Shown here piece after piece: positions 14,820 to 30,169 of a stretch of DNA of 64,000 bases. The translations under genes were made by a program, and so were the position numbers. The stretch is from Ptiloglossa arizonensis (Eukaryota; Arthropoda; Insecta; Hymenoptera; Colletidae). Numbering within the stretch: the first letter of the stretch is position 1; each line of letters opens with the position of its first letter. The stretch lies in the NCBI RefSeq assembly GCF_051014685.1, contig NW_027478775.1, forward strand, positions 372,001 through 436,000. The letters are read 5' to 3'. The notes below the pieces were generated by a model. It had not been told where the DNA came from, made no database searches, and was given only the letters and a program-made list of their open reading frames with translations.

Positions 14820-16686
14820 ACGTTGTACGTTATACGTTGTACGTTATACGTTGTACGTTATACGTTATACGTTATACGTTATACGTTATACGTTATACGT
14901 TATACGTTATACGTTATACGTTATACGTTGTACGTTATACGTTATACGTTGTACGTTATACGTTATACGTTATATGTTATTCGTTATACGTTATACGTTA
15001 TACATTACATGTTATACGTTATACGTTGTACGTTATACGTTATACGTTATACGTTATACGTTATACTTTATACGTTATACGTTATACGTTATACGTTATA
15101 CGTTATACGTTATACGTTATACGTTATACGTTATACGTTATACGTTATACGTTATACGTTATACGTTATACGTTATACGTTATACGTTATACGTTATACG
15201 TTATACGTTATACGTTATACGTTATACGTTATACGTCATACGTTATACGTTATTCGTAATACGTTATACGTGATACGTTATACGTTGTACGTTATACGTT
15301 ATACGTTATACGTTATAAGTTATACGTTATACGTCATAGGTTATACGGATTATACGTTATACGTTATACGTTATACGTTATACGTTATTCGTTATACGTT
15401 ATACGTTATACGTTATACGTTATACGTTATGAGTTATACGTTATACGTTATACGTTATACGTTATACGTTATACGTTATACGTTATACGTTATACGTTAT
15501 ACGTTATACGTTATACGTTATACGTTATACGTTATACGTTATACGTTACACGTTATACGTTATACGTTATACGTTATACGTTATACGTTATGCGTTATAC
15601 GTTATGCGTTATGCGTTATACGTTATGCGTTATACGTTATGCGTTATACGTTATACGTTATACGTTATACGTTATACGTTATACGTTATACGTTATACGT
15701 TATACGTTATACGTTATACGTTATACGTTGTACGTTATACGTTGTACGTTATACGTTGTACGTTATACGTTATTAGTTATACGTTATACGTTATACGTTA
15801 TACGTTATACGTTATACGTTATACGTTATACGTTATACGTTATACGTTATACGTTATACGTTATACGTTATACGTTATACGTTGTACGTTATACGTTATA
15901 CGTTATACGTTATAAGTTATACGTTATACGTCATAGGTTATACGGATTATACGTTATACGTTATACGTTATACGTTATTCGTTATACGTTATACGTTATA
16001 CGTTATACGTTATGCGTTATACGTTATGCGTTATACGTTATGCGTTATACGTTATGCGTTATACGTTATGCGTTATACGTTATGCGTTATACGTTATACG
16101 TTATACGTTATACGTTATACGTTATACGTTATACGTTATACGTTATACGTTATACGTTATACGTTATACGTTATACGTTGTACGTTATACGTTATACGTT
16201 GTACGTTATACGTTATACGTTATATGTTATTCGTTATACGTTATACGTTATACATTACATGTTATACGTTATACGTTGTACGTTATACGTTATACGTTAT
16301 ACGTTATACGTTATACTTTATACGTTATACGTTATACGTTATACGTTATACGTTATACGTTATACGTTATACGTTATACGTTATACGTTATACGTTATAC
16401 GTTATACGTTATACGTTATACGTTATACGTTATACGTTATACGTTATACGTTATACGTTATACGTTATACGTTATACGTTATACGTTATACGTCATACGT
16501 TATACGTTATTCGTAATACGTTATACGTGATACGTTATACGTTGTACGTTATACGTTATACGTTATACGTTATAAGTTATACGTTATACGTCATAGGTTA
16601 TACGGATTATACGTTATACGTTATACGTTATACGTTATACGTTATTCGTTATACGTTATACGTTATACGTTATACGTTATACGTTA
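14820..16686 (+). repeat. Domain L module pair (about 1.25-kb offset)
   Basis: A string of two GTACGTT units, ATATGTT, ATTCGTT, ATACATT-ACATGTT, GTACGTT and ATACTTT, then a long near-pure run, then the ATTCGTA/ATACGTG pair, ATAAGTT and the phase break, is present at about 14,930-15,350 and again at about 16,190-16,610. Related copies lie at about 18,610-19,030, 25,100-25,520 and, in part, 29,800-30,155. An ATTAGTT unit marks a sister module near 15,771, 19,441 and 25,937. Confidence 0.75.
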
Positions 16687-16687
16687 T

Positions 16688-19600
16688 GAGTTATACGTTA
16701 TACGTTATACGTTATACGTTATACGTTATACGTTATACGTTATACGTTATACGTTATACGTTATACGTTATACGTTATACGTTATACGTTATACGTTATA
16801 CGTTATACGTTATGCGTTATACGTTATGCGTTATGCGTTATACGTTATGCGTTATACGTTATGCGTTATACGTTATACGTTATACGCTATACGTTATACG
16901 TTATACGTTATACGTTATACGTTATACGTTATACGTTATACGTTGTACGTTATACGTTATACGTTATACGTTATACGTTATACGTTGTACGTTATACGTT
17001 GTACATTATACGTTATACGTTATACGTTATACATTACATGTTATACGTTATACGTTATACGTTATACGTTATACGTTATACGTTATACGTTATACGTTAT
17101 ACGTTGTACGTTATACGTTATACGTTATACGTTATACGTTATACATTATACGTTATACGTTATACATTACATGTTATACGTTATACGTTATACGTTATAC
17201 GTTATACGTTATACGTTATACGTTATACGTTATACGTTATACGTTATACGTTATACGTTATACGTTATACGTTATACGTTATACGTTATACGTTATACGT
17301 TATACGTTGTACGTTATACGTTATACGTTATACGTTATTCGATATACGTTATACGTTATACATTACATGTTATACGTTATACGTTATACGTTATACGTTA
17401 TACGTTATACGTTATACGTTATACGTTATACGTTATACGTTATACGTTATACGTTATACGTCATACGTTATACGTTATTCGTAATACGTTATACGTGATA
17501 CGCTATACGTTATACGTTATACGTTATACGTTATACGTTGTACGTTATACGTTATACGTTATACGTTATTCGTTATACGTTATACGTTGTACATTACATG
17601 TTATACGTTATACGTTATACGTTATACGTTATACGTTATACGTTATACGTTATACGTCATACGTTATACGTTATTCGTAATACGTTATACGTGATGCGTT
17701 ATACGTTATACGTTATACGTCATAAGTTATACGTTATTCGTAATACGTTATACGTGATACGTTATACGTTGTACTTTATACGTTACACGTTATACGTTAT
17801 ACGTTATAAGTTATACGTTATACGTCATAGGTTATACGGATTATACGTTATACGTTATACGTTATACGTTATTCGTTATACGTTATACGTTATACGTTAT
17901 AGGTTATACGTTATGAGTTATACGTTATACGTTATACGTTATACGTTATACGTTATACGTTATACGTTATACGTTATACGTTATACGTTATACGTTATAC
18001 GTTATACGTTATACGTTATACGTTATACGTTATACGTTATGCGTTATACGTTATGCGTTATACGTTATGCGTTATACGTTATGCGTTATACGTTATGCGT
18101 TATACGTTATGCGTTATACGTTATACGTTATACGTTATACGTTATACGTTATACGTTATACGTTATACGTTATACGATATACGTTATACGTTATACGTTA
18201 TACGTTATACGTTATACGTTATACGTTATACGTTATACGTTATACGTTATACGTTATACGTTATACGTTATACGTTATACGATATACGTTATACGTTATA
18301 CGTTGTACGCTATACGTTATACTTTACACGTTATACGTTGTACGTTATACGTTGTACGTTATACGTTGTACGTTATACGTTATACGTTATACGTTATACG
18401 TTATACGTTATACGTTATACGTTATACGTTATACGTTATACGTTATACGTTATACGTTATACGTTATACGTTATACGTTATACGTTATACGTTATACGTT
18501 ATACGTTGTACGTTATACGTTGTACGTTATACGTTGTACGTTATACGTTATACGTTATACGTTATACGTTATACGTTATACGTTATACGTTATACGTTAT
18601 ACGTTATACGTTGTACGTTATACGTTATACGTTGTACGTTATACGTTATACGTTATATGTTATTCGTTATACGTTATACGTTATACATTACATGTTATAC
18701 GTTATACGTTGTACGTTATACGTTATACGTTATACGTTATACGTTATACTTTATACGTTATACGTTATACGTTATACGTTATACGTTATACGTTATACGT
18801 TATACGTTATACGTTATACGTTATACGTTATACGTTATACGTTATACGTTATACGTTATACGTTATACGTTATACGTTATACGTTATACGTTATACGTTA
18901 TACGTTATACGTTATACGTCATACGTTATACGTTATTCGTAATACGTTATACGTGATACGTTATACGTTGTACGTTATACGTTATACGTTATACGTTATA
19001 AGTTATACGTTATACGTCATAGGTTATACGGATTATACGTTATACGTTATACGTTATACGTTATACGTTATTCGTTATACGTTATACGTTATACGTTATA
19101 CGTTATACGTTATGAGTTATACGTTATACGTTATACGTTATACGTTATACGTTATACGTTATACGTTATACGTTATACGTTATACGTTATACGTTATACG
19201 TTATACGTTATACGTTATACGTTATACGTTATACGTTATACGTTATACGTTATACGTTATGCGTTATACGTTATGCGTTATGCGTTATACGTTATGCGTT
19301 ATACGTTATGCGTTATACGTTATACGTTATACGTTATACGTTATACGTTATACGTTATACGTTATACGTTATACGTTATACGTTATACGTTATACGTTGT
19401 ACGTTATACGTTGTACGTTATACGTTGTACGTTATACGTTATTAGTTATACGTTATACGTTATACGTTATACGTTATACGTTATACGTTTTACGTTATAC
19501 GTTATACGTTATACGTTATACGTTATACGTTATACGTTATACGTTATACGTTGTACGTTATACGTTATACGTTATACGTTATAAGTTATACGTTATACGT

Positions 19601-22600
19601 CATAGGTTATACGGATTATACGTTATACGTTATACGTTATACGTTATTCGTTATACGTTATACGTTATACGTTATACGTTATACGTTATGAGTTATACGT
19701 TATACGTTATTCGTAATACGTTATACGTGATGCGTTATACGTTATACGTTATTCGTTATACGTTATACGTTATACGTTATACGTTATACATTACATGTTA
19801 TACGTTATACGTTATACGTTATACGTTATACGTTATACGTTATACGTTATACGTTATACGTTATACGTTATACGTTATCCGTTATACGTTATACGTTATA
19901 CGTTATACGTTATACGTCATACGTTATACGTTATTCGTAATACGTTATACGTGATACGTTATACGTTGTACGTTATACGTTATACGTTATACGTTATAAG
20001 TTATACGTTATACGTCATAGGTTATACGGATTATACGTTATACGTTATACGTTATACGTTATACGTTATACGTTATACGTTATACGTTATACGTTATACG
20101 TTATGCGTTATACGTTATGCGTTATACGTTATGCGTTATACGTTATGCGTTATACGTTATACGTTATACGTTATACGTTATACGTTATACGTTATACGTT
20201 ATACGTTATACGTTATACGTTATACGTTATACGTTATACGATATACGTTATACGTTATCCGTTATACGTTATGCGTTATAGGATATACGTTATACGTTAT
20301 ACGTTATACGTTATACGTTATACGATATACGTTATACGTTATACGTTATACGTTATACGTTATACGTTATACGTTAAACGTTATACGTTATACGTTATTC
20401 GTTATACGTTATACGTTATACGTTATACGTTATGCGTTATACGTTATACGTTATACGTTATACGATATACGTTATACGTTATCCGTTATACGTTATGCGT
20501 TATAGGATATACGTTATACGTTATACGTTATACGTTATACGTTATACGATATACGTTATACGTTATACGTTATACGTTATACGTTATACGTTATACGTTA
20601 TACGTTATACGTTATACGTTATACGTTATACGTTATACGTTATACGTTACGCGTTATACGCTATACGTTATGCGCTATAGGTCATACCTTATACGTGATA
20701 CGTCATACGTTATACGGTATACGTTATGCGTTATACGTTATACGTCATACGTTATACGTTATTCGTAATACGTTATACGTGATACGCGATACGTTATACG
20801 TTATACGTTATACGTTATACGTTGTACGTTATACGTTATACGTTATACGTTATTCGTTATACGTTATACGTTGTACATTACATGTTATACGTTATACGTT
20901 ATACGTTATACGTTATACGATATACGTTATACGTTATACGTTGTACGCTATACGTTATACTTTATACGTTATACGTTGTACGTTATACGTTGTACGTTAT
21001 ACGTTGTACGTTATACGTTGTACGTTATACGTTGTACGTTATACGTTGTACGTTATACGTTATACGTTATACGTTATACGTTATACGTTATACGATATAC
21101 GTTATACGTTATACGTTATACGTTATACGTTATACGTTGTACGTTATACGTTATACATTACATGTTATACGTTATACGTTATACGTTATACGTTATACGT
21201 TATACGTTATACGTTATACGTTATGCGTTATACGTTATACGTTATACGTCATACGTTATACGTTATTCGTAATACGTTATACGTGATACGCTATACGTTA
21301 TACGTTATACGATATACGTTATACGTTATACGTTATACGTTATACGTTATACGTTGTACGTTATACGTTATACGTTATACGTTATACGTTATACGTTATA
21401 CATTACATGTTATACGTTATACGTTATACGTTATACGTTATACGTTATACGTTATACGTTATACGTTATACGTTATACGTTATACGTTATACGTTATACG
21501 TTATACGTTATACGTTATACGTTATACGATATACGTTATACGTTATACGTTGTACGCTATACGTTATACTTTATACGTTATACGTTGTACGTTATACGTT
21601 GTACGTTATACGTTGTACGTTATACGTTGTACGTTATACGTTGTACGTTATACGTTATACGTTATACGTTATACGTTATACGTTATACGTTATACGTTAT
21701 ACGATATACGTTATACGTTATACGTTATACGTTATACGTTATACGTTGTACGTTATACGTTATACGTTATACGTTATACGTTATACGTTATACGTTATAC
21801 ATTACATGTTATACGTTATACGTTATACGTTATACGTTATACGTTATACGTTATACGTTATACGTTATACGTTATACGTTATACGTTATACGTTATACGT
21901 TATACGTTATACGTTATACGTTGTACGTTATACGTTATACGTTATACGTTATTCGATATACGTTATACGTTATACATTACATGTTATACGTTATACGTTA
22001 TACGTTATACGTTATACGTTATACGTTATACGTTATACGTTATGCGTTATACGTTATACGTTATACGTCATACGTTATACGTTATTCGTAATACGTTATA
22101 CGTGATACGCTATACGTTATACGTTATACGTTATACGTTATACGTTGTACGTTATACGTTATACGTTATACGTTATTCGTTATACGTTATACGTTGTACA
22201 TTACATGTTATACGTTATACGTTATACGTTATACGTTATACGTTATACGTTATACGTTATACGTCATACGTTATACGTTATTCGTAATACGTTATACGTG
22301 ATGCGTTATACGTTATACGTTATTCGTTATACGTTATACGTTATACGTTATACATTACATGTTATACGTTATACGTTATACGTTATACGTTATACGTTAT
22401 ACGTTATACGTTATACGTTATACGTTATACGTTATACGTTATACGTTATACGTTATACGTTATACGTTATACGTTATACGTTATACGTTATACGTTATAC
22501 GTTATACGTTATACGTTATACGTTATACGTTATACGTTATACGTTGTACGTTATACGTTGTACGTTATACGTTGTACGTTATACGTTATACGTTATACGT

Positions 22601-23226
22601 TATACGTTATACGTTATACGTTATACGTTATACGTTATACGTTATACGTTATACGTTATACTTTATACGTTATACGTTATACGTTATACGTTATACGTTA
22701 TACGTTATACATTACATGTTATACGTTATACGTTATACGTTATACGTTATACGTTATACGTTATACGTTATACGTTATACGTTATACGTTATACGTTATA
22801 CGTTATACGTTATACGTTATACGTTATACGTTATACGTTATACGTTATACGTTATACGTTATACGTTGTACGTTATATGTTATACGTTATATGTTATTCG
22901 TTATACGTTATACGTTATACGTGATACGTTGTACGTTATACGTTGTACGTTATACGTTATACGTTATACGTTATACGTTATACGTTATACGTTATACGTT
23001 ATACGTTATACGTTATACGTTATACGTTATACGTTATACGTTATACGTTATACGTCATACGTTATACGTTATTCGTAATACGTTATACGTGATGCGTTAT
23101 ACGTTATACGTTATTCGTTATACGTTATACGTTATACGTTATACATTACATGTTATACGTTATACGTTATACGTTATACGATATACGTTATACGTTATAC
23201 GTTATACGTTATACGTTATACGTTAT
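16688..23226 (+). repeat. 6.5-kb higher-order repeat, copy 1
   Basis: This copy begins near the ATGAGTT unit at about 16,687 and ends just before the matching ATGAGTT at about 23,226. The order of dozens of variant heptamers is the same in the next 6.5 kb. Offsets fall stepwise from 6,560 (near 16,861) to 6,518 (near 18,053), 6,497 (near 20,103), 6,490 (near 22,145) and 6,476 (near 22,921). Differences are mainly gains or losses of whole heptamers plus a few private substitutions. Copy 1 alone has ATACGAT near 18,175, ACACGTT after ATACTTT near 18,325 and TTACGTT near 19,488. The copy carries an island of domain-R type sequence. Confidence 0.85.
20100..20775 (+). repeat. Domain-R type island inside domain L, copy 1
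   Basis: About 0.7 kb here has the domain-R vocabulary. ATAGGAT units lie near 20,278 and 20,503, AAACGTT near 20,376, ATCCGTT near 20,247 and 20,481, and the full GCGCTATAGGTCATACC-centred block at about 20,646-20,730 includes ATACGGT. It is flanked on both sides by left-domain markers (phase break near 20,037; ATTCGTA near 20,761). The same set of variants in the same order reappears at about 30.5-31.3 and 31.7-32.5 kb. Confidence 0.85.
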
Positions 23227-26200
23227 GAGTTATACGTTATACGTTATACGTTATACGTTATACGTTATACGTTATACGTTATACGTTATACGTTATACGT
23301 TATACGTTATACGTTATACGTTATACGTTATACGTTATACGTTATACGTTATACGTTATACGTTATACGTTATGCGTTATACGTTATGCGTTATGCGTTA
23401 TACGTTATGCGTTATACGTTATGCGTTATACGTTATACGTTATACGCTATACGTTATACGTTATACGTTATACGTTATACGTTATACGTTATACGTTATA
23501 CGTTGTACGTTATACGTTATACGTTATACGTTATACGTTATACGTTGTACGTTATACGTTGTACATTATACGTTATACGTTATACGTTATACATTACATG
23601 TTATACGTTATACGTTATACGTTATACGTTATACGTTATACGTTATACGTTATACGTTATACGTTGTACGTTATACGTTATACGTTATACGTTATACGTT
23701 ATACATTACATGTTATACGTTATACGTTATACGTTATACGTTATACGTTATACGTTATACGTTATACGTTATACGTTATACGTTATACGTTATACGTTAT
23801 ACGTTATACGTTATACGTTGTACGTTATACGTTATACGTTATACGTTATTCGATATACGTTATACGTTATACATTACATGTTATACGTTATACGTTATAC
23901 GTTATACGTTATACGTTATACGTTATACGTTATACGTTATACGTTATACGTTATACGTTATACGTTATACGTTATACGTCATACGTTATACGTTATTCGT
24001 AATACGTTATACGTGATACGCTATACGTTATACGTTATACGTTATACGTTATACGTTGTACGTTATACGTTATACGTTATACGTTATTCGTTATACGTTA
24101 TACGTTGTACATTACATGTTATACGTTATACGTTATACGTTATACGTTATACGTTATACGTTATACGTTATACGTCATACGTTATACGTTATTCGTAATA
24201 CGTTATACGTGATGCGTTATACGTTATACGTTATACGTCATAAGTTATACGTTATTCGTAATACGTTATACGTGATACGTTATACGTTGTACTTTATACG
24301 TTACACGTTATACGTTATACGTTATAAGTTATACGTTATACGTCATAGGTTATACGGATTATACGTTATACGTTATACGTTATACGTTATTCGTTATACG
24401 TTATACGTTATACGTTATAGGTTATACGTTATGAGTTATACGTTATACGTTATACGTTATACGTTATACGTTATACGTTATACGTTATACGTTATACGTT
24501 ATACGTTATACGTTATACGTTATACGTTATACGTTATACGTTATACGTTATACGTTATGCGTTATACGTTATGCGTTATACGTTATGCGTTATACGTTAT
24601 GCGTTATACGTTATGCGTTATACGTTATGCGTTATACGTTATACGTTATACGTTATACGTTATACGTTATACGTTATACGTTATACGTTATACGTTATAC
24701 GTTATACGTTATACGTTATACGTTATACGTTATACGTTATACGTTATACGTTATACGTTATACGTTATACGATATACGTTATACGTTATACGTTGTACGC
24801 TATACGTTATACTTTATACGTTATACGTTGTACGTTATACGTTGTACGTTATACGTTGTACGTTATACGTTATACGTTATACGTTATACGTTATACGTTA
24901 TACGTTATACGTTATACGTTATACGTTATACGTTATACGTTATACGTTATACGTTATACGTTATACGTTATACGTTATACGTTATACGTTATACGTTGTA
25001 CGTTATACGTTGTACGTTATACGTTGTACGTTATACGTTATACGTTATACGTTATACGTTATACGTTATACGTTATACGTTATACGTTATACGTTATACG
25101 TTGTACGTTATACGTTATACGTTGTACGTTATACGTTATACGTTATATGTTATTCGTTATACGTTATACGTTATACATTACATGTTATACGTTATACGTT
25201 GTACGTTATACGTTATACGTTATACGTTATACGTTATACTTTATACGTTATACGTTATACGTTATACGTTATACGTTATACGTTATACGTTATACGTTAT
25301 ACGTTATACGTTATACGTTATACGTTATACGTTATACGTTATACGTTATACGTTATACGTTATACGTTATACGTTATACGTTATACGTTATACGTTATAC
25401 GTTATACGTCATACGTTATACGTTATTCGTAATACGTTATACGTGATACGTTATACGTTGTACGTTATACGTTATACGTTATACGTTATAAGTTATACGT
25501 TATACGTCATAGGTTATACGGATTATACGTTATACGTTATACGTTATACGTTATACGTTATTCGTTATACGTTATACGTTATACGTTATACGTTATACGT
25601 TATGAGTTATACGTTATACGTTATACGTTATACGTTATACGTTATACGTTATACGTTATACGTTATACGTTATACGTTATACGTTATACGTTATACGTTA
25701 TACGTTATACGTTATACGTTATACGTTATACGTTATACGTTATACGTTATACGTTATGCGTTATACGTTATGCGTTATGCGTTATACGTTATGCGTTATA
25801 CGTTATGCGTTATACGTTATACGTTATACGTTATACGTTATACGTTATACGTTATACGTTATACGTTATACGTTATACGTTATACGTTATACGTTGTACG
25901 TTATACGTTGTACGTTATACGTTGTACGTTATACGTTATTAGTTATACGTTATACGTTATACGTTATACGTTATACGTTATACGTTATACGTTATACGTT
26001 ATACGTTATACGTTATACGTTATACGTTATACGTTATACGTTATACGTTATACGTTGTACGTTATACGTTATACGTTATACGTTATAAGTTATACGTTAT
26101 ACGTCATAGGTTATACGGATTATACGTTATACGTTATACGTTATACGTTATTCGTTATACGTTATACGTTATACGTTATACGTTATACGTTATGAGTTAT

Positions 26201-29200
26201 ACGTTATACGTTATTCGTAATACGTTATACGTGATGCGTTATACGTTATACGTTATTCGTTATACGTTATACGTTATACGTTATACGTTATACATTACAT
26301 GTTATACGTTATACGTTATACGTTATACGTTATACGTTATACGTTATACGTTATACGTTATACGTTATACGTTATACGTTATCCGTTATACGTTATACGT
26401 TATACGTTATACGTTATACGTCATACGTTATACGTTATTCGTAATACGTTATACGTGATACGTTATACGTTGTACGTTATACGTTATACGTTATACGTTA
26501 TAAGTTATACGTTATACGTCATAGGTTATACGGATTATACGTTATACGTTATACGTTATACGTTATACGTTATACGTTATACGTTATACGTTATACGTTA
26601 TGCGTTATACGTTATGCGTTATACGTTATGCGTTATACGTTATGCGTTATACGTTATACGTTATACGTTATACGTTATACGTTATACGTTATACGTTATA
26701 CGTTATACGTTATACGTTATACGTTATACGTTATACGATATACGTTATACGTTATCCGTTATACGTTATGCGTTATAGGATATACGTTATACGTTATACG
26801 TTATACGTTATACGTTATACGATATACGTTATACGTTATACGTTATACGTTATACGTTATACGTTATACGTTAAACGTTATACGTTATACGTTATTCGTT
26901 ATACGTTATACGTTATACGTTATACGTTATGCGTTATACGTTATACGTTATACGTTATACGATATACGTTATACGTTATCCGTTATACGTTATGCGTTAT
27001 AGGATATACGTTATACGTTATACGTTATACGTTATACGTTATACGATATACGTTATACGTTATACGTTATACGTTATACGTTATACGTTATACGTTATAC
27101 GTTATACGTTATACGTTATACGTTATACGTTATACGTTATACGTTACGCGTTATACGCTATACGTTATGCGCTATAGGTCATACCTTATACGTGATACGT
27201 CATACGTTATACGGTATACGTTATGCGTTATACGTTATACGTCATACGTTATACGTTATTCGTAATACGTTATACGTGATACGCGATACGTTATACGTTA
27301 TACGTTATACGTTATACGTTGTACGTTATACGTTATACGTTATACGTTATTCGTTATACGTTATACGTTGTACATTACATGTTATACGTTATACGTTATA
27401 CGTTATACGTTATACGATATACGTTATACGTTATACGTTGTACGCTATACGTTATACTTTATACGTTATACGTTGTACGTTATACGTTGTACGTTATACG
27501 TTGTACGTTATACGTTGTACGTTATACGTTGTACGTTATACGTTGTACGTTATACGTTATACGTTATACGTTATACGTTATACGTTATACGATATACGTT
27601 ATACGTTATACGTTATACGTTATACGTTATACGTTGTACGTTATACGTTATACATTACATGTTATACGTTATACGTTATACGTTATACGTTATACGTTAT
27701 ACGTTATACGTTATACGTTATGCGTTATACGTTACACGTTATACGTCATACGTTATACGTTATTCGTAATACGTTATACGTGATACGCTATACGTTATAC
27801 GTTATACGATATACGTTATACGTTATACGTTATACGTTATACGTTATACGTTGTACGTTATACGTTATACGTTATACGTTATACGTTATACGTTATACAT
27901 TACATGTTATACGTTATACGTTATACGTTATACGTTATACGTTATACGTTATACGTTATACGTTATACGTTATACGTTATACGTTATACGTTATACGTTA
28001 TACGTTATACGTTATACGTTATACGATATACGTTATACGTTATACGTTGTACGCTATACGTTATACTTTATACGTTATACGTTGTACGTTATACGTTGTA
28101 CGTTATACGTTGTACGTTATACGTTGTACGTTATACGTTGTACGTTATACGTTATACGTTATACGTTATACGTTATACGTTATACGTTATACGTTATACG
28201 ATATACGTTATACGTTATACGTTATACGTTATACGTTATACGTTGTACGTTATACGTTATACGTTATACGTTATACGTTATACGTTATACATTACATGTT
28301 ATACGTTATACGTTATACGTTATACGTTATACGTTATACGTTATACGTTATACGTTATACGTTATACGTTATACGTTATACGTTATACGTTATACGTTAT
28401 ACGTTATACGTTGTACGTTATACGTTATACGTTATACGTTATTCGATATACGTTATACGTTATACATTACATGTTATACGTTATACGTTATACGTTATAC
28501 GTTATACGTTATACGTTATACGTTATACGTTATGCGTTATACGTTATACGTTATACGTCATACGTTATACGTTATTCGTAATACGTTATACGTGATACGC
28601 TATACGTTATACGTTATACGTTATACGTTATACGTTGTACGTTATACGTTATACGTTATACGTTATTCGTTATACGTTATACGTTGTACATTACATGTTA
28701 TACGTTATACGTTATACGTTATACGTTATACGTTATACGTTATACGTTATACGTCATACGTTATACGTTATTCGTAATACGTTATACGTGATGCGTTATA
28801 CGTTATACGTTATTCGTTATACGTTATACGTTATACGTTATACATTACATGTTATACGTTATACGTTATACGTTATACGTTATACGTTATACGTTATACG
28901 TTATACGTTATACGTTATACGTTATACGTTATACGTTATACGTTATACGTTATACGTTATACGTTATACGTTATACGTTATACGTTATACGTTATACGTT
29001 ATACGTTATACGTTATACGTTATACGTTATACGTTGTACGTTATACGTTGTACGTTATACGTTGTACGTTATACGTTATACGTTATACGTTATACGTTAT
29101 ACGTTATACGTTATACGTTATACGTTATACGTTATACGTTATACGTTATACTTTATACGTTATACGTTATACGTTATACGTTATACGTTATACGTTATAC

Positions 29201-29700
29201 ATTACATGTTATACGTTATACGTTATACGTTATACGTTATACGTTATACGTTATACGTTATACGTTATACGTTATACGTTATACGTTATACGTTATACGT
29301 TATACGTTATACGTTATACGTTATACGTTATACGTTATACGTTGTACGTTATACGTTATACGTTATATGTTATTCGTTATACGTTATACGTTATACGTGA
29401 TACGTTGTACGTTATACGTTGTACGTTATACGTTATACGTTATACGTTATACGTTATACGTTATACGTTATACGTTATACGTTATACGTTATACGTTATA
29501 CGTTATACGTTATACGTTATACGTTATACGTCATACGTTATACGTTATTCGTAATACGTTATACGTGATGCGTTATACGTTATACGTTATTCGTTATACG
29601 TTATACGTTATACGTTATACATTACATGTTATACGTTATACGTTATACGTTATACGATATACGTTATACGTTATACGTTATACGTTATACGTTATACGTT
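23227..29700 (+). repeat. 6.5-kb higher-order repeat, copy 2
   Basis: This is a direct tandem copy of the preceding 6.5 kb, adjoining it at the ATGAGTT unit near 23,227. The match is lost near 29.7 kb. There copy 1 would restart at ATGAGTT, but copy 2 runs into a different module with ATTCGTT and ATACATT-ACATGTT near 29,805. It includes its own R-type island (about 26,600-27,270) and three 196-bp-type cassettes. Confidence 0.85.
26598..27272 (+). repeat. Domain-R type island inside domain L, copy 2
   Basis: This is a near-identical copy of the island at about 20.1 kb, 6,497 bp downstream, carried by the 6.5-kb tandem duplication. It shows the same four-fold ATGCGTT dimer, two ATAGGAT units, AAACGTT, ATCCGTT and the GCGCTATAGGTCATACC-centred block. 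Confidence 0.85.
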
Positions 29701-30169
29701 ATACGTTATACGTTATACGTTATACGTTATACGTTATACGTTATACGTTATACGTTATACGTTATACGTTATACGTTATACGTTATACGTTATACGTTAT
29801 ACGTTATTCGTTATACGTTATACGTTATACATTACATGTTATACGTTATACGTTGTACGTTATACGTTATACGTTATACGTTATACGTTATACTTTATAC
29901 GTTATACGTTATACGTTATACGTTATACGTTATACGTTATACGTTATACGTTATACGTTATACGTTATACGTTATACGTTATACGTTATACGTTATACGT
30001 TATACGTTATACGTTATACGTTATACGTTATACGTCATACGTTATACGTTATTCGTAATACGTTATACGTGATACGTTATACGTTGTACGTTATACGTTA
30101 TACGTTATACGTTATACGTTATAAGTTATACGTTATACGTCATAGGTTATACGGATTATACGTTATACG

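Larger units (their letters stand above)
1..30160 (+). repeat. Satellite domain L (left variant family)
   Basis: This domain is defined by variant heptamers that recur here and stop near 30.1 kb. They are: (a) ATTCGTA, one canonical unit, then ATACGTG, at more than 40 sites from about 23 to 30,050; (b) the adjacent pair ATACATT-ACATGTT, about 70 sites, last near 29,830; (c) GTACGTT singly or alternating with ATACGTT; (d) blocks of ATGCGTT alternating with ATACGTT; (e) a 9-base unit ATACGGATT that shifts the repeat phase by 2, at 18 sites between about 5,947 and 30,152. Isolated GTACGTT and ATGCGTT also occur further right, but (a), (b) and (e) were not seen beyond the boundary. The domain is best read as one homogenisation lineage of the satellite. 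Confidence 0.9.

Noticed and set aside
20646..20735. Possible unique sequence or inverted repeat in the GCGCTATAGGTCATACC-centred block
   Set aside because: Every unit aligns in phase to ATACGTT with one or two substitutions, and no convincing long dyad is present beyond short ACGT or GCGC palindromes.
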